A stretch of 64,000 nucleotides of DNA from Pseudomonas versuta (GTDB lineage Bacteria; Pseudomonadota; Gammaproteobacteria; Pseudomonadales; Pseudomonadaceae), in NCBI RefSeq assembly GCF_001294575.1, contig NZ_CP012676.1:5030001-5094000 (forward strand), in the 5' to 3' direction. The notes below the pieces were generated by a model, which was not told the DNA's origin, did no database searches, and was given only the letters and a program-made list of their open reading frames with translations. Both the position numbers and the translations under genes were made by a program. Below, one piece after another: positions 18,504-29,200 of this stretch (positions are counted from its first letter, which is position 1; each line of letters begins with the position of its first letter).

Positions 18504-20609
18504 ATGGCTCGTACTACACCGATTAACCGCTACCGTAACATTGGTATCGTTGCTCACGTGGATGCTGGTAAAACCACCACCACCGAGCGCGTCCTTTTTT
18601 ACACTGGCAAAAGTCACAAGATGGGCGAGGTGCATGATGGCGCCGCGACCACAGACTGGATGGTTCAGGAGCAGGAGCGTGGTATTACCATTACTTCTGC
18701 TGCTATTACCGCCTTCTGGAAAGGTTCTGCCAAGCAGTACAAAGACGAGCATCGCTTCAACGTAATCGATACCCCGGGCCACGTTGACTTCACTATTGAA
18801 GTTGAACGTTCCCTGCGTGTACTCGATGGCGCGGTTGTTGTGTTCTGCGGTACTTCGGGTGTTGAACCTCAGTCGGAAACCGTATGGCGTCAAGCCAACA
18901 AGTACGGCGTTCCGCGTCTTGTTTATGTAAACAAGATGGACCGTGCCGGTGCGAACTTCCTGCGCGTGATTGAGCAGATCAAGAAGCGTCTTGGTCACAC
19001 TCCGGTTCCAATCCAGTTGGCCATCGGTTCCGAAGACAACTTCCAGGGTCAGATCGATCTGATCAACATGGAAGCTGTGTACTGGAACGATGCTGACAAA
19101 GGTATGGTTCCAGTTCGCAAAGAGATTCCAGCTGAGCTGAAAGATCTTGCTGACGAATGGCGCGACAACATGGTTCAGGCTGCGGCCGAAGCCAATGAAG
19201 AGCTGATGAACAAGTACCTCGAAGGTGAAGAATTCACCATCGAAGAAATCAAGGCTGCTCTGCGTCAGCGTACTATCGCTGGTGAGATCGTCTTGGCTGT
19301 TTGCGGTTCTTCCTTCAAGAACAAGGGTGTTCCCCTGGTTCTCGACGCCGTTATCGACTTCCTGCCAGCACCAACCGATATTCCAGCCATCAAGGGTACT
19401 GACCCGGATGACGAGTCTATCGAGCTGGAGCGTCATGCAGACGACAGCGAGCCGTTCTCGGCTCTGGCGTTCAAGATCGCTACCGACCCATTCGTGGGTA
19501 CCTTGACCTTCGTTCGAGTTTACTCGGGCGTGTTGAACTCCGGCGACGGCGTAATCAACTCGGTTAAAGGCAAGAAAGAGCGCGTGGGTCGTATGGTGCA
19601 AATGCACGCAAACGCCCGTGAAGAAATCAAGGAAGTGCGCGCTGGTGACATCGCGGCCTTGATCGGCATGAAGGACGTCACCACTGGTGAAACCTTGTGC
19701 AACGCTGACAAGCCAATCATCCTGGTTCGTATGGACTTCCCGGAGCCGGTTATTTCGGTTGCCGTTGAGCCCAAGACCAAAGATGACCAGGAAAAAATGG
19801 GTGTCGCTCTGGGCAAACTTGCTCAGGAAGATCCATCTTTCCGCGTAAAAACTGATGAAGAAACTGGTCAAACGATCATTTCTGGCATGGGCGAGCTGCA
19901 CTTGGACATCCTGGTTGACCGGATGCGCCGTGAGTTCAACGTCGAAGCCAACATCGGTAAGCCTCAGGTTTCGTATCGTGAGCGCATCACGAAGAGCTGT
20001 GAGATCGAAGGCAAGTTCGTTCGTCAGTCCGGCGGTCGTGGCCAGTTTGGTCACTGCTGGATCCGTTTTGCTCCTGCTGACGAAGGTCAGGAAGGTCTGC
20101 AATTCGTGAACGAAGTGGTAGGTGGTGTGGTTCCTAAGGAATACATCCCGGCTATCCAGAAGGGTATCGAAGAGCAGATGAAGAACGGTGTTGTTGCCGG
20201 CTATCCGCTGATCGGCCTGAAGGCTACCGTGTTTGATGGTTCTTACCACGACGTCGACTCCAACGAGATGGCGTTTAAGGTGGCTGCTTCCATGGCTACC
20301 AAGCAACTGGCCTCCAAAGGCGGTGGTGAGTTGCTTGAACCGATCATGGCGGTAGAGGTTGTTACACCTGAAGACTATATGGGTGACGTGATGGGCGACT
20401 TGAATCGTCGTCGCGGCATGATCCAGGGTATGGAAGATACGGTCTCCGGCAAAGTAATTCGTGCTGAAGTTCCGTTGGGTGAAATGTTCGGTTATGCGAC
20501 CGACGTTCGTTCCATGTCTCAGGGTCGCGCAAGCTACTCTATGGAATTCAAAAAATACGATACAGCTCCGTCGCACATCGTCGAAGCTGTTACTAAAAAA
20601 CAAGGCTGA
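18504..20609 (+). CDS. fusA: Translation elongation factor G
   Basis: GTPase that drives mRNA-tRNA translocation and ribosome recycling. The 701-residue protein has the P loop AHVDAGKT (17-24), switch [10 protein letters not shown] and NKMD guanine motif, followed by domains II-V ending in the C-terminal [13 protein letters not shown]. It is the str-operon copy (fusA1 type). Start ATG with GAGGG upstream. tuf follows after 35 bases. Confidence 0.98.
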   Translation: MARTTPINRYRNIGIVAHVDAGKTTTTERVLFYTGKSHKMGEVHDGAATTDWMVQEQERGITITSAAITAFWKGSAKQYKDEHRFNVIDTPGHVDFTIEVERSLRVLDGAVVVFCGTSGVEPQSETVWRQANKYGVPRLVYVNKMDRAGANFLRVIEQIKKRLGHTPVPIQLAIGSEDNFQGQIDLINMEAVYWNDADKGMVPVRKEIPAELKDLADEWRDNMVQAAAEANEELMNKYLEGEEFTIEEIKAALRQRTIAGEIVLAVCGSSFKNKGVPLVLDAVIDFLPAPTDIPAIKGTDPDDESIELERHADDSEPFSALAFKIATDPFVGTLTFVRVYSGVLNSGDGVINSVKGKKERVGRMVQMHANAREEIKEVRAGDIAALIGMKDVTTGETLCNADKPIILVRMDFPEPVISVAVEPKTKDDQEKMGVALGKLAQEDPSFRVKTDEETGQTIISGMGELHLDILVDRMRREFNVEANIGKPQVSYRERITKSCEIEGKFVRQSGGRGQFGHCWIRFAPADEGQEGLQFVNEVVGGVVPKEYIPAIQKGIEEQMKNGVVAGYPLIGLKATVFDGSYHDVDSNEMAFKVAASMATKQLASKGGGELLEPIMAVEVVTPEDYMGDVMGDLNRRRGMIQGMEDTVSGKVIRAEVPLGEMFGYATDVRSMSQGRASYSMEFKKYDTAPSHIVEAVTKKQG

Positions 20610-20644
20610 TTTAGTTCAGTCCTTTAGGCAAGGAGTTAATTGTC

Positions 20645-21838
20645 GTGGCTAAAGAAAAATTTGATCGTTCCCTACCGCACGTCAACGTTGGCACTATCGG
20701 TCACGTTGACCATGGTAAAACCACGTTGACCGCAGCTCTGACTCGTGTTTGCTCCGAGATTTTCGGTTCGGCCATCGTTGATTTCGATAAAATCGACAGC
20801 GCGCCAGAAGAAAAAGCTCGTGGTATCACCATCAACACTGCGCACGTTGAATACAACTCGCTGATCCGTCACTACGCTCACGTTGACTGCCCAGGTCACG
20901 CTGACTATGTGAAGAACATGATCACCGGTGCTGCCCAGATGGACGGCGCGATCCTGGTTTGTTCGGCCGCTGATGGTCCGATGCCACAAACTCGTGAGCA
21001 CATCCTGCTGTCCCGTCAGGTTGGCGTTCCGTACATCGTGGTCTTCCTGAACAAGGCTGACCTGGTAGACGACGCTGAGCTGCTGGAACTGGTTGAGATG
21101 GAAGTGCGCGATCTGCTGAGCACTTACGACTTCCCGGGCGACGACACTCCGATCATCATCGGTTCTGCTCGTATGGCGCTGGAAGGCAAAGACGACAACG
21201 AAATGGGCACCACTGCCGTTCGTAAACTGGTTGAAACTCTGGATACTTACATTCCGGATCCAGTTCGTGTTATCGACAAGCCGTTCCTGATGCCAATCGA
21301 AGACGTATTCTCGATTTCGGGTCGCGGTACTGTTGTAACCGGTCGTATCGAGCGCGGTATCGTTCGCGTTCAAGATCCGCTGGAAATCGTTGGTCTGCGT
21401 GACACTACTGTTACCACCTGCACCGGCGTTGAAATGTTCCGTAAGCTGCTTGACGAAGGTCGTGCAGGCGAGAACTGCGGCGTGCTGCTGCGCGGCACCA
21501 AGCGTGACGACGTAGAGCGTGGCCAGGTTCTGGTTAAGCCGGGTTCGGTTAAGCCGCACACTACCTTCGAAGCTGAAGTGTATGTGTTGAGCAAAGAAGA
21601 AGGCGGTCGTCACACTCCGTTCTTCAAAGGCTACCGTCCACAGTTCTACTTCCGGACCACTGACGTGACCGGTAACTGCGAACTGCCGGAAGGCGTTGAA
21701 ATGGTAATGCCAGGCGACAACATCAAAATGGTTGTCACCCTGATCAAAACCATCGCAATGGAAGACGGTCTGCGTTTCGCAATTCGTGAAGGCGGTCGTA
21801 CCGTTGGCGCTGGCGTTGTAGCCAAAATCATCGCGTAA
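20645..21838 (+). CDS. tuf: Translation elongation factor Tu, divergent form
   Basis: Carries aminoacyl-tRNA to the ribosome. The 397 residues have the P loop GHVDHGKT (19-26), DCPG (81-84), NKAD and the three EF-Tu domains. The start is GTG with AGGAG upstream. Compared with the EF-Tu I recall from P. aeruginosa or E. coli, the stretch before switch I ([20 protein letters not shown]) and parts of domain II ([20 protein letters not shown]) differ clearly. The segment FAIREGG, where kirromycin-resistance changes occur, is unchanged. This is the only tuf in the window; the tufB position is empty. Confidence 0.97.
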   Translation: MAKEKFDRSLPHVNVGTIGHVDHGKTTLTAALTRVCSEIFGSAIVDFDKIDSAPEEKARGITINTAHVEYNSLIRHYAHVDCPGHADYVKNMITGAAQMDGAILVCSAADGPMPQTREHILLSRQVGVPYIVVFLNKADLVDDAELLELVEMEVRDLLSTYDFPGDDTPIIIGSARMALEGKDDNEMGTTAVRKLVETLDTYIPDPVRVIDKPFLMPIEDVFSISGRGTVVTGRIERGIVRVQDPLEIVGLRDTTVTTCTGVEMFRKLLDEGRAGENCGVLLRGTKRDDVERGQVLVKPGSVKPHTTFEAEVYVLSKEEGGRHTPFFKGYRPQFYFRTTDVTGNCELPEGVEMVMPGDNIKMVVTLIKTIAMEDGLRFAIREGGRTVGAGVVAKIIA

Positions 21839-21853
21839 GTGATGATTGCCTGA

Positions 21854-21883
21854 AAAAGCCCCCGCTCAGCGGGGGCTTTTTTT
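21854..21883 (+). terminator. str operon terminator
   Basis: AAAAGCCCCCGC (21854-21865) and GCGGGGGCTTTT (21869-21880) form a perfect 12-bp stem with loop TCA, followed by more T. Strong intrinsic terminator after tuf. Confidence 0.95.
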
Positions 21884-21889
21884 ATTGAG

Positions 21890-21918
21890 TTGACACCTAC
21901 TGGGGTCGTCTATAGAAT
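21890..21918 (+). promoter_or_regulatory. Promoter of the S10 operon
   Basis: TTGACA at 21890-21895 and TAGAAT at 21913-21918, spacing 17 bp, start just after the str terminator and 64 bases before rpsJ. It separates the S10 operon from the str operon. Confidence 0.88.
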
Positions 21919-21981
21919 TGCGCCTCCTTTTAACGGGCGTATTGCGCTCGGTGGGAATAGCAATCTGGAGTCTGAAATCCA

Positions 21982-22293
21982 ATGCAAAATCAGCAAATCC
22001 GTATCAGGTTGAAGGCTTTTGACCATCGCCTGATCGACCAATCAACCCAGGAAATCGTGGAAACCGCGAAACGTACTGGTGCTCAAGTGCGTGGTCCAAT
22101 TCCACTGCCTACCCGTAAAGAGCGGTTCACCGTTCTGGTCTCCCCGCACGTCAACAAAGACGCGCGTGACCAGTACGAGATCCGTACTCATAAGCGCGTA
22201 CTGGACATCGTCCAGCCAACGGATAAAACCGTTGATGCACTTATGAAGCTTGATCTTGCGGCCGGTGTGGAAGTGCAGATCAGCCTCGGCTAA
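21982..22293 (+). CDS. rpsJ: 30S ribosomal protein S10
   Basis: Head protein of the small subunit and, as NusE, the partner of NusB and NusG in antitermination; both partners are also encoded in this window. The 103 residues start [19 protein letters not shown] and contain [16 protein letters not shown]. First gene of the S10 operon. Confidence 0.98.
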
Positions 22294-22374
22294 GACTTGG
22301 GTCTTAGTCGTGTAACGCTCTGAAATGGGCGGCCATAGCGGGTGAAAGCCCCGTACACTCATGAGGTTTACAAC

Positions 22375-23010
22375 ATGACTATTGGTGTAGTCGGTCGTAA
22401 ATGCGGTATGACCCGTATTTTCACCGAAGAAGGTGTCTCCATTCCGGTCACGGTCATTGAGATCGAACCGAATCGCGTCACCCAGTTCAAAACTGAAGAA
22501 ACCGATGGCTATCGTGCAGTGCAAGTCACTGTCGGCGAGCGTCGCGCTTCGCGTGTAACTGCTGCTCAAGCGGGTCACTTCGCTAAAGCAAACGTTGCAG
22601 CTGGTCGTACCGTAATGGAATTCCGCCTTGAAGAAGGCGAGTACCAGGCAGGCGATCTGATCAACGCTGAAATCTTCACCGCAGGTCAGATGGTCGATGT
22701 GACCGGTCAGTCCAAAGGTAAAGGCTTCCAGGGTACGATCAAGCGTTGGAATTTCCGTGGCCAAGATAACACTCACGGTAACTCCGTTTCCCACCGCGTC
22801 CCGGGCTCTATTGGCCAGTGCCAGACTCCTGGTCGTGTATTCAAGGGCAAAAAAATGTCCGGTCATATGGGCGCTGAGCGCGTGACCGTGCAGTCCCTCG
22901 AAGTAGTGCGCGTCGACGCTGAACGCAATCTGTTGTTGGTCAAAGGTGCTGTTCCTGGCGCTACTGGCGGCAACCTGGTTGTACGTCCGGCGGCCAAGGC
23001 TCGCGGTTAA
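22375..23010 (+). CDS. rplC: 50S ribosomal protein L3
   Basis: Early assembly protein reaching toward the peptidyl-transferase centre. ATG 22375 gives [20 protein letters not shown] and 211 residues; an in-frame GTG 33 bases upstream is rejected because ATG 22375 has an RBS-like GAGG and matches the family start. The central extension region contains NWNFRGQ-like [12 protein letters not shown], including the glutamine methylated by PrmB in E. coli. Confidence 0.97.
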   Translation: MTIGVVGRKCGMTRIFTEEGVSIPVTVIEIEPNRVTQFKTEETDGYRAVQVTVGERRASRVTAAQAGHFAKANVAAGRTVMEFRLEEGEYQAGDLINAEIFTAGQMVDVTGQSKGKGFQGTIKRWNFRGQDNTHGNSVSHRVPGSIGQCQTPGRVFKGKKMSGHMGAERVTVQSLEVVRVDAERNLLLVKGAVPGATGGNLVVRPAAKARG

Positions 23011-23022
23011 GGGGAAGCTGAC

Positions 23023-23625
23023 ATGCAATTAAACGTAAATGACGCTCAAGCGATCGAAGTTTCCGAACTGACATTTGGCGGCGAGTTCAACGAGACGCTG
23101 GTTCACCAAGCAGTCGTGGCCTACATGGCCGGCGGCCGTCAAGGTAGCAAGCAGCAAAAGACCCGTTCCGACGTTCGTGGTGGCGGTAAGCGCCCATGGC
23201 GTCAGAAAGGTACTGGCCGTGCTCGTGCCGGTACTATCCGTAGCCCAATCTGGCGTGGCGGCGGTACCACTTTCGCAGCTCGTCCACAGGATCACTCTCA
23301 GAAGCTCAACAAGAAGATGTATCGCGCAGCAATGCGTTCCATCCTTGCTGAACTGGTTCGTACTGATCGTCTGATCGTGGTTCAGGACTTCGCAGTTGAA
23401 GCACCGAAGACCAAAGATCTGCTGAACAAACTGAATGGCATGGGTCTGACAGACGTCCTGATCGTGTCCGAAGTTGTTGATCAGAACCTGTACCTGGCTG
23501 CTCGTAACCTGCCACACGTTGATGTACGTGACGTGCAAGGTTCCGATCCAGTTAGTCTGATCGCATACGACAAGGTGTTGATCACCGTGTCGGCCGTGAA
23601 GAAATTCGAGGAGCTGCTGGGATGA
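23023..23625 (+). CDS. rplD: 50S ribosomal protein L4
   Basis: Lines the upper exit tunnel through its extended loop ([21 protein letters not shown] region) and regulates the S10 operon in enterobacteria. The 200 residues are of usual length. The stop overlaps the rplW start (ATGA), so the two are translationally coupled. Confidence 0.98.
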   Translation: MQLNVNDAQAIEVSELTFGGEFNETLVHQAVVAYMAGGRQGSKQQKTRSDVRGGGKRPWRQKGTGRARAGTIRSPIWRGGGTTFAARPQDHSQKLNKKMYRAAMRSILAELVRTDRLIVVQDFAVEAPKTKDLLNKLNGMGLTDVLIVSEVVDQNLYLAARNLPHVDVRDVQGSDPVSLIAYDKVLITVSAVKKFEELLG

Positions 23626-23921
23626 ACCAGGAACGCGTATTTAAAGTTCTGCTTGGCCCGCACGTTTCCGAGAAGGCTACGGTTCTGGCAGACAAGAAAG
23701 GCCAGTTCGTTTTCAAGGTTGCTACTGATGCAACCAAGCTGGAAATCAAGAAGGCCGTCGAAAGCCTGTTCAGCGTGAAAGTTGAGCGTGTTACTACCCT
23801 GAATGTTCTGGGTAAAAGCAAGCGCACCGCTCGCGGCGTGGGCAAGCGTAATGACTGGAAGAAGGCAGTAATCTCCCTTCAGCCAGGCCAAGATCTCGAT
23901 TTCAGCAGCAGTGCTGAGTAA
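23622..23921 (+). CDS. rplW: 50S ribosomal protein L23
   Basis: Sits at the tunnel exit and docks trigger factor and SRP. The 99 residues start [20 protein letters not shown] and include [17 protein letters not shown]. It overlaps rplD by 4 bases. Confidence 0.98.
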   Translation: MNQERVFKVLLGPHVSEKATVLADKKGQFVFKVATDATKLEIKKAVESLFSVKVERVTTLNVLGKSKRTARGVGKRNDWKKAVISLQPGQDLDFSSSAE

Positions 23922-23935
23922 GGAAGGGGTGCATC

Positions 23936-24760
23936 ATGGCAATCGTTAAATGCAAACCGACTTCCCCTGGCCGCCGTCATGTGGTCAAGGTGGTCAACCA
24001 GGAGCTGCATAAAGGCGCTCCTCACGCACCGCTGCTCGAGAAGAAATCGAAGACTGGTGGTCGTAACAACAATGGCCGTATTACCACGCGTCACATCGGT
24101 GGTGGTCATAAGCAGCATTATCGTTTGGTCGACTTCCGTCGCAACGACAAAGATGGCATTCCAGCCACTGTTGAGCGTATCGAATACGATCCAAACCGTA
24201 CTGCTCACATTGCTCTTATGTTGTACGCAGACGGCGAGCGCCGTTACATCATCGCCCCTAAAGGCGTGAGTGCTGGTGACCAGCTGATCGCAGGTGCTTT
24301 GGCACCGATCAAGCCGGGCAACGCTCTGCAACTGCGCAACATTCCAGTTGGTAGCACCGTACACGGCATCGAATTGAAGCCGGGTAAAGGCGCGCAAATC
24401 GCACGTTCCGCTGGTGCTTCGGCTCAGCTGGTAGCTCGTGATGGTGTCTATGTGACCCTGCGTCTGCGCTCTGGTGAAATGCGTAAAGTATTGGCTGAAT
24501 GCCGTGCAACGCTTGGCGAAGTCTCGAACTCCGAGCACAGCCTGCGTTCCCTGGGTAAAGCTGGTGCCAAACGCTGGCGTGGCGTTCGCCCAACCGTTCG
24601 TGGTGTTGCCATGAACCCGGTTGACCACCCACATGGTGGTGGTGAAGGTCGTACCTCTGGTGGTCGTCATCCGGTATCGCCATGGGGCTTCCCGACTAAG
24701 GGCGCGAAGACTCGTGGTAATAAGCGTACCGACAAAATGATCGTCCGTCGTCGCAAGTAA
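23936..24760 (+). CDS. rplB: 50S ribosomal protein L2
   Basis: Universal protein next to the peptidyl-transferase centre, needed for subunit joining. The 274 residues include RTKRYRxVDF-equivalent [12 protein letters not shown] and the conserved [17 protein letters not shown] segment with the essential histidine. Confidence 0.98.
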   Translation: MAIVKCKPTSPGRRHVVKVVNQELHKGAPHAPLLEKKSKTGGRNNNGRITTRHIGGGHKQHYRLVDFRRNDKDGIPATVERIEYDPNRTAHIALMLYADGERRYIIAPKGVSAGDQLIAGALAPIKPGNALQLRNIPVGSTVHGIELKPGKGAQIARSAGASAQLVARDGVYVTLRLRSGEMRKVLAECRATLGEVSNSEHSLRSLGKAGAKRWRGVRPTVRGVAMNPVDHPHGGGEGRTSGGRHPVSPWGFPTKGAKTRGNKRTDKMIVRRRK

Positions 24761-24776
24761 ATAGAGGGATACGACA

Positions 24777-25052
24777 GTGCCACGTTCTCTGAAAAAAGGT
24801 CCTTTTATTGATCTTCACCTACTGAAGAAGATCGAAGTGGCGGCGGAAAAGAACGATCGCAAACCGGTGAAAACCTGGTCGCGCCGTTCTATGATCCTGC
24901 CACAAATGGTCGGTCTGACCATCGCTGTGCATAACGGTCGTCTTCATGTCCCAGTTCTTGTGAACGAAGACATGGTTGGCCATAAACTAGGCGAGTTTGC
25001 CGGTACCCGCACTTATCGTGGGCACGTGGCAGACAAGAAAGCCAAGCGTTAA
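24777..25052 (+). CDS. rpsS: 30S ribosomal protein S19
   Basis: Head protein in a complex with S13. The 91 residues read [20 protein letters not shown] and end with [18 protein letters not shown]. The start is GTG at 24777 (GTG CCA CGT); the nearest ATG would remove most of the protein. Confidence 0.97.
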   Translation: MPRSLKKGPFIDLHLLKKIEVAAEKNDRKPVKTWSRRSMILPQMVGLTIAVHNGRLHVPVLVNEDMVGHKLGEFAGTRTYRGHVADKKAKR

Positions 25053-25065
25053 GGGGTAAGGAACG

Positions 25066-25398
25066 ATGGAAGTAGCCGCTAAGTTGTCGGGCGCTCGAAT
25101 CTCCGCCCAGAAAGCCCGCTTGGTCGCCGACCAGATCCGCGGGAAGAAGGTGGGCGAAGCGCTCAACCTGTTGGCTTTCAGCAACAAGAAAGCCGCCGAG
25201 ATCATCAAGAAAGTGCTGGAGTCGGCCGTAGCCAACGCCGAGCATAACGAAGGCGCAGACGTTGACGACCTTAAAGTCGCTACCGTTTTCGTCAACGAAG
25301 GGCGTTCGCTGAAGCGCATCATGCCGCGTGCCAAAGGCCGCGCTGATCGCATCGTCAAGCGGTCTTGCCATATCACTGTCAAGGTTGCTGACAAGTAA
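25066..25398 (+). CDS. rplV: 50S ribosomal protein L22
   Basis: Spans the 50S to the exit tunnel, where its beta-hairpin forms the constriction with L4. The 110 residues contain [15 protein letters not shown] and a hairpin tip [14 protein letters not shown] see no deletion of the kind linked to macrolide resistance. Confidence 0.98.
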
Positions 25399-25411
25399 CG
25401 GAGTCGAAGAG

Positions 25412-26098
25412 ATGGGTCAGAAAGTACATCCCATTGGCATTCGCCTGGGAATCGTCAAGGAGCACACCTCCGTCTGGTACGCAGACGGCCGGACTTATGC
25501 GGACTATTTGTTCGCTGATCTGAAGGTGCGTGAATACCTCCAAGACAAACTAAAAAGCGCGTCCGTAAGCCGTATCGATATCCATCGTCCGGCTCAGACT
25601 GCACGTATCACCATCCACACTGCTCGTCCTGGTATCGTTATCGGGAAGAAAGGTGAAGATGTTGAGAAGCTGCGTCAGGACCTGACCAAGCAAATGGGTG
25701 TGCCTGTGCACATCAATATCGAAGAGATCCGCAAGCCGGAACTCGACGGTATGCTGGTTGCGCAGAGCGTAGCTCAGCAGCTGGAGCGTCGTGTAATGTT
25801 CCGTCGCGCGATGAAACGCGCTGTACAGAACGCTATGCGCATTGGTGCCAAAGGCATCAAAATCCAAGTGAGCGGTCGTCTCGGCGGTGCTGAAATCGCA
25901 CGTACTGAATGGTATCGCGAAGGTCGTGTGCCACTGCACACCCTGCGTGCCGACATCGACTATGCCAACTACGAAGCTCACACCACTTACGGTGTGATCG
26001 GTGTAAAGGTTTGGATCTTCAAAGGCGAAGTAATTGGTGGTCGCCAAGAAGAACTGAAGCCACAAGCACCAGCGCCTCGTAAAAAAGCTGCTAAGTAA
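25412..26098 (+). CDS. rpsC: 30S ribosomal protein S3
   Basis: Forms part of the mRNA entry pore and has helicase activity with S4. ATG 25412 ([15 protein letters not shown]) gives 228 residues with the KH domain motif [14 protein letters not shown]. The open frame extends further upstream into rplV, but that extension has no homology. GGAG lies 6-9 bases before this ATG. Confidence 0.97.
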
Positions 26099-26110
26099 GG
26101 GGTACGCCAA

Positions 26111-26524
26111 ATGTTACAACCTAAGCGTACGAAGTTCCGCAAGCAGATGACAGGCCACAACCGTGGCTTGGCATTGCGCGGTAGCAAAGTCAGCTTCGGC
26201 GAGTATGCGCTGAAGTCTGTTGCTCGTGGTCGTCTCACCGCTCGTCAGATCGAATCAGCGCGTCGTGCACTGACCCGTCACGTTAAGCGTGGCGGTAAGA
26301 TCTGGATCCGTGTATTCCCGGACAAGCCTGTAACCAAAAAGCCACTCGAAGTTCGGATGGGTAAAGGTAAGGGTAACGTGGAATATTGGGTTGCCCAGAT
26401 TCAGCCAGGCAAAGTCCTGTATGAAATCGAGGGTGTTACTGAAGAGCTGGCGCGTGAGGCTTTCGCCCTGGCTGCTGCAAAGCTGCCGCTCGCCACCTCC
26501 TTTGTTAAACGGACGGTGATGTGA
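26111..26524 (+). CDS. rplP: 50S ribosomal protein L16
   Basis: Binds near the A-site tRNA elbow. The 137 residues start [19 protein letters not shown] and include [14 protein letters not shown] and [13 protein letters not shown]. The terminal codons run into rpmC: stop TGA 26522-26524 overlaps the rpmC ATG. Confidence 0.98.
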   Translation: MLQPKRTKFRKQMTGHNRGLALRGSKVSFGEYALKSVARGRLTARQIESARRALTRHVKRGGKIWIRVFPDKPVTKKPLEVRMGKGKGNVEYWVAQIQPGKVLYEIEGVTEELAREAFALAAAKLPLATSFVKRTVM

Positions 26525-26715
26525 TGAAAGCGAATGAACTTCGTGAAAAATCCGCACAGCAGCTGAACGAGCAACTGCTCGGCTTGCTGCGCGACCAGTT
26601 CAATCTGCGCATGCAGAAAGCAACTGGCCAGTTGGGGCAGTCGCATCTGCTCTCGCAAGTTAAGCGTGACATCGCTCGCGTGAAGACTGTGCTCAAACAG
26701 CAGGCAGGTAAGTAA
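26524..26715 (+). CDS. rpmC: 50S ribosomal protein L29
   Basis: Two-helix protein at the tunnel exit beside L23. ATG 26524 gives 63 residues ([20 protein letters not shown]), the usual Pseudomonas length; the GTG one codon upstream would add a single residue. Coupled to rplP through a TGATG overlap. Confidence 0.96.
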   Translation: MKANELREKSAQQLNEQLLGLLRDQFNLRMQKATGQLGQSHLLSQVKRDIARVKTVLKQQAGK

Positions 26716-26717
26716 TC

Positions 26718-26984
26718 ATGGCTGAAGCCGAAAAAACTGTCCGTACGCTGACTGGCCGTGTTGTCAGCGACAAGATGGACAAGACCATCACCGTACTGAT
26801 CGAGCGTCGCGTTAAGCACCCGATCTACGGTAAATATGTTAAGCGTTCGACTAAGCTGCACGCGCACGACGAAACCAATCAGTGCCACATCGGCGACAAG
26901 GTCACTATTCGTGAAACTCGTCCGCTGGCCAAGACCAAGTCTTGGGCATTGGTTGATATTCTCGAACGCGCTGTGGAAGTCTAA
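26718..26984 (+). CDS. rpsQ: 30S ribosomal protein S17
   Basis: Primary 16S-binding protein in the small-subunit body. The 88 residues include [20 protein letters not shown] and the [12 protein letters not shown] segment typical of S17. Two bases separate it from rpmC. Confidence 0.98.
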   Translation: MAEAEKTVRTLTGRVVSDKMDKTITVLIERRVKHPIYGKYVKRSTKLHAHDETNQCHIGDKVTIRETRPLAKTKSWALVDILERAVEV

Positions 26985-27007
26985 GGACTAGGGGTCGGAG
27001 AAATTAT

Positions 27008-27376
27008 ATGATTCAGACTCAATCCATGCTCGATGTGGCCGATAACAGCGGCGCACGCCGCGTTATGTGCATCAAGGTGCTGGGTGGCTCCCATCGTCGT
27101 TACGCTGGTATCGGTGACATCATCAAAGTTACCGTCAAGGAAGCAATTCCTCGCGGTAAAGTGAAAAAAGGCCAAGTGATGACTGCTGTTGTAGTCCGCA
27201 CTCGTCACGGCGTACGTCGTGCTGATGGCTCCATTATCCGCTTTGATGGCAACGCTGCTGTTCTTCTGAACAACAAGCAAGAGCCGATCGGCACCCGTAT
27301 CTTTGGGCCAGTGACCCGTGAACTTCGTACTGAGAAGTTCATGAAGATCGTCTCGCTCGCCCCAGAAGTGCTGTAA
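27008..27376 (+). CDS. rplN: 50S ribosomal protein L14
   Basis: Makes intersubunit bridges and is the docking site of the silencing factor RsfS. The 122 residues start [20 protein letters not shown] and carry GxVKKGxV-type [16 protein letters not shown]. In E. coli the spc operon begins here, but here no clear promoter or terminator separates rpsQ and rplN (23-base gap). Confidence 0.98.
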   Translation: MIQTQSMLDVADNSGARRVMCIKVLGGSHRRYAGIGDIIKVTVKEAIPRGKVKKGQVMTAVVVRTRHGVRRADGSIIRFDGNAAVLLNNKQEPIGTRIFGPVTRELRTEKFMKIVSLAPEVL

Positions 27377-27387
27377 GGAGATCCGAC

Positions 27388-27702
27388 ATGCAAAAGATTC
27401 GTCGTGACGACGAGATCATCGTGATCGCCGGCAAAGACAAAGGTAAGCGCGGTAAGGTGCTTAAGGTTCTCGCTAACAACCGTTTGGTTATTGGCGGTCT
27501 GAACCTGGTTAAGCGTCATACCAAGCCTAACCCTATGTCGGGCGTGCAAGGCGGTATCGTCGAAAAAGAAGCTCCACTGGACGCTTCTAACGTCGCCATC
27601 TTCAACGGCGAAACCAACAAGGCTGACCGCGTTGGTTTCAAAGTAGAAGAAGGCAAGAAAATTCGTGTCTTCAAGTCGACCCAAAAAGCGGTTGATGCTT
27701 GA
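27388..27702 (+). CDS. rplX: 50S ribosomal protein L24
   Basis: Early assembly initiator with a KOW motif, [20 protein letters not shown], at its N-terminus. The 104 residues are of normal length. Spacing of 11 bases from rplN. Confidence 0.98.
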   Translation: MQKIRRDDEIIVIAGKDKGKRGKVLKVLANNRLVIGGLNLVKRHTKPNPMSGVQGGIVEKEAPLDASNVAIFNGETNKADRVGFKVEEGKKIRVFKSTQKAVDA

Positions 27703-27724
27703 ACACTGCTAGGTAGATAAGACC

Positions 27725-28264
27725 ATGGCACGACTAAAAGAGATTTACCGGAAGGAAATCGCTCCGAAACTTAAGGAAGAACTTAAGCTTTCGAACGTGA
27801 TGGAAGTTCCGCGCGTTACCAAAATCACCCTGAACATGGGTTTGGGCGAAGCGATCGGTGATAAGAAAATCATCGAGCACGCTGTAGCTGATTTGGAAAA
27901 GATCACGGGTCAGAAATGTGTTGTGACCTACGCTCGCAAGTCCATCGCAGGCTTTAAAGTTCGCGAAGGCTGGCCGATCGGCGTTAAAGTTACTCTGCGC
28001 CGTGAGCGTATGTACGAATTCCTGGATCGTCTGCTGTCGATCTCCCTGCCTCGGGTACGCGACTTCCGCGGCCTGAATGCCAAGTCCTTCGATGGTCGTG
28101 GTAACTACAGCATGGGCGTGAAAGAGCAGATCATTTTCCCGGAAATCGACTACGACAAGATCGATGCCCTTCGCGGTCTGGACATTACCCTGACCACCAC
28201 TGCTCGGACAGATGATGAAGGTCGCGCCTTGTTGCGTGCTTTCAAATTCCCGTTCCGCAACTGA
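27725..28264 (+). CDS. rplE: 50S ribosomal protein L5
   Basis: 5S rRNA-binding protein of the central protuberance. The 179 residues include [33 protein letters not shown] and [21 protein letters not shown]. In E. coli the S8 repressor binds near the start of this cistron. Confidence 0.98.
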   Translation: MARLKEIYRKEIAPKLKEELKLSNVMEVPRVTKITLNMGLGEAIGDKKIIEHAVADLEKITGQKCVVTYARKSIAGFKVREGWPIGVKVTLRRERMYEFLDRLLSISLPRVRDFRGLNAKSFDGRGNYSMGVKEQIIFPEIDYDKIDALRGLDITLTTTARTDDEGRALLRAFKFPFRN

Positions 28265-28277
28265 TTGGAGTAGGAAA

Positions 28278-28583
28278 ATGGCCAAGATGAGCATGAAAAA
28301 CCGCGAGCTGAAGCGTCAGCTCACGGTTGCCAAGTTCGCCAAGAAGCGTGCAGCACTGAAAGCTATCATCGTGGATCTGAACGCAAGTCCAGAAGCACGT
28401 TGGGAAGCTCAAGTTGCTCTGCAGAAGCAGCCACGTGACGCAAGCGCTGCGCGCATGCGTAACCGCTGCCGCCTGACTGGTCGTCCGCATGGTGTTTACC
28501 GCAAGTTCGGCCTCGGCCGTAACAAGTTGCGTGAAGCAGCAATGCGCGGTGACGTACCAGGTCTGGTTAAAGCCAGCTGGTAA
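28278..28583 (+). CDS. rpsN: 30S ribosomal protein S14, zinc-free type
   Basis: Head protein near S3 and S10. ATG 28278 gives 101 residues, the long form without the CxxC zinc knuckle; the C-terminal [20 protein letters not shown] has a single cysteine. The upstream frame extension is rejected, as GGAG at 28266-28269 precedes this ATG. Confidence 0.97.
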   Translation: MAKMSMKNRELKRQLTVAKFAKKRAALKAIIVDLNASPEARWEAQVALQKQPRDASAARMRNRCRLTGRPHGVYRKFGLGRNKLREAAMRGDVPGLVKASW

Positions 28584-28600
28584 GGCGCACAGGCAAAGTT

Positions 28601-28638
28601 GTCACTGTCAGGATTGCAATATCCTGACAGTCGGTGAC
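28601..28638 (+). promoter_or_regulatory. Stem-loop after rpsN
   Basis: TGTCAGGAT (28606-28614) pairs with ATCCTGACA (28621-28629), loop TGCAAT; below it GTCAC (28601-28605) pairs with GTGAC (28634-28638) across a 4-base bulge. There is no T tract. It may be an RNA-processing or protein-binding structure in the middle of the spc operon. Confidence 0.5.
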
Positions 28639-28646
28639 CTTGAATA

Positions 28647-28679
28647 TGAATCAAGCCCCTATTGGGGCTTGATTCATTT
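28647..28679 (+). terminator. Terminator-like hairpin inside the spc operon
   Basis: TGAATCAAGCCCC (28647-28659) and GGGGCTTGATTCA (28664-28676) form a perfect 13-bp stem with loop TATT. Only three T follow, so termination is likely incomplete. Its right arm contains the -35 element of the next promoter. Confidence 0.6.
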
Positions 28680-28697
28680 CTGGCGTGTGTCTAGAAT
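28669..28697 (+). promoter_or_regulatory. Internal promoter before rpsH
   Basis: TTGATT (28669-28674) and TAGAAT (28692-28697) are spaced by 17 bp, 98 bases before rpsH. Together with the preceding hairpin it suggests that rpsH-rpmJ can be transcribed as a separate unit. Confidence 0.6.
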
Positions 28698-28795
28698 GAC
28701 CGGCTCGCCTGAGCCCGTGCTTTTTAAGCATTGAGTCACTCGGCGACAGATGTAGCCGCGAGGCTAATTATTTTTGTAACAGGAGCGTCTAGCCC

Positions 28796-29188
28796 ATGAG
28801 TATGCAGGACCCGTTAGCGGACATGCTAACTCGAATCCGTAATGCCCAGATGGCTGAAAAGTCCGTCGTAAGCATGCCATCTTCCACGTTGAAGGTAGCT
28901 GTAGCCAAAGTTCTCAAAGACGAAGGTTACATCGCGGATTATCAGATCAGCAGCGAAATCAAACCACTGCTGTCTATCGAGCTGAAATACTTCGAAGGCC
29001 GTTCGGTTATCGAAGAAGTGAAGCGCGTTAGCCGTCCAGGCCTGCGTCAGTACAAGTCCTCCGAAGATCTGCCGAAAGTTCGTGGCGGTCTCGGTGTGTC
29101 TATCGTCTCCACCAGCAAAGGTGTGATGACGGATCGTGCTGCGCGCGCTGCCGGTGTCGGCGGCGAAGTTCTTTGCACTGTGTTCTAA
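28796..29188 (+). CDS. rpsH: 30S ribosomal protein S8
   Basis: Primary 16S central-domain binder and, in E. coli, repressor of the spc operon. The 130 residues start [20 protein letters not shown] and end with the conserved [11 protein letters not shown]. It follows an unusually long 212-base gap that holds two hairpins and a promoter. Confidence 0.98.
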   Translation: MSMQDPLADMLTRIRNAQMAEKSVVSMPSSTLKVAVAKVLKDEGYIADYQISSEIKPLLSIELKYFEGRSVIEEVKRVSRPGLRQYKSSEDLPKVRGGLGVSIVSTSKGVMTDRAARAAGVGGEVLCTVF

Positions 29189-29200
29189 GGGGGGATAAGC

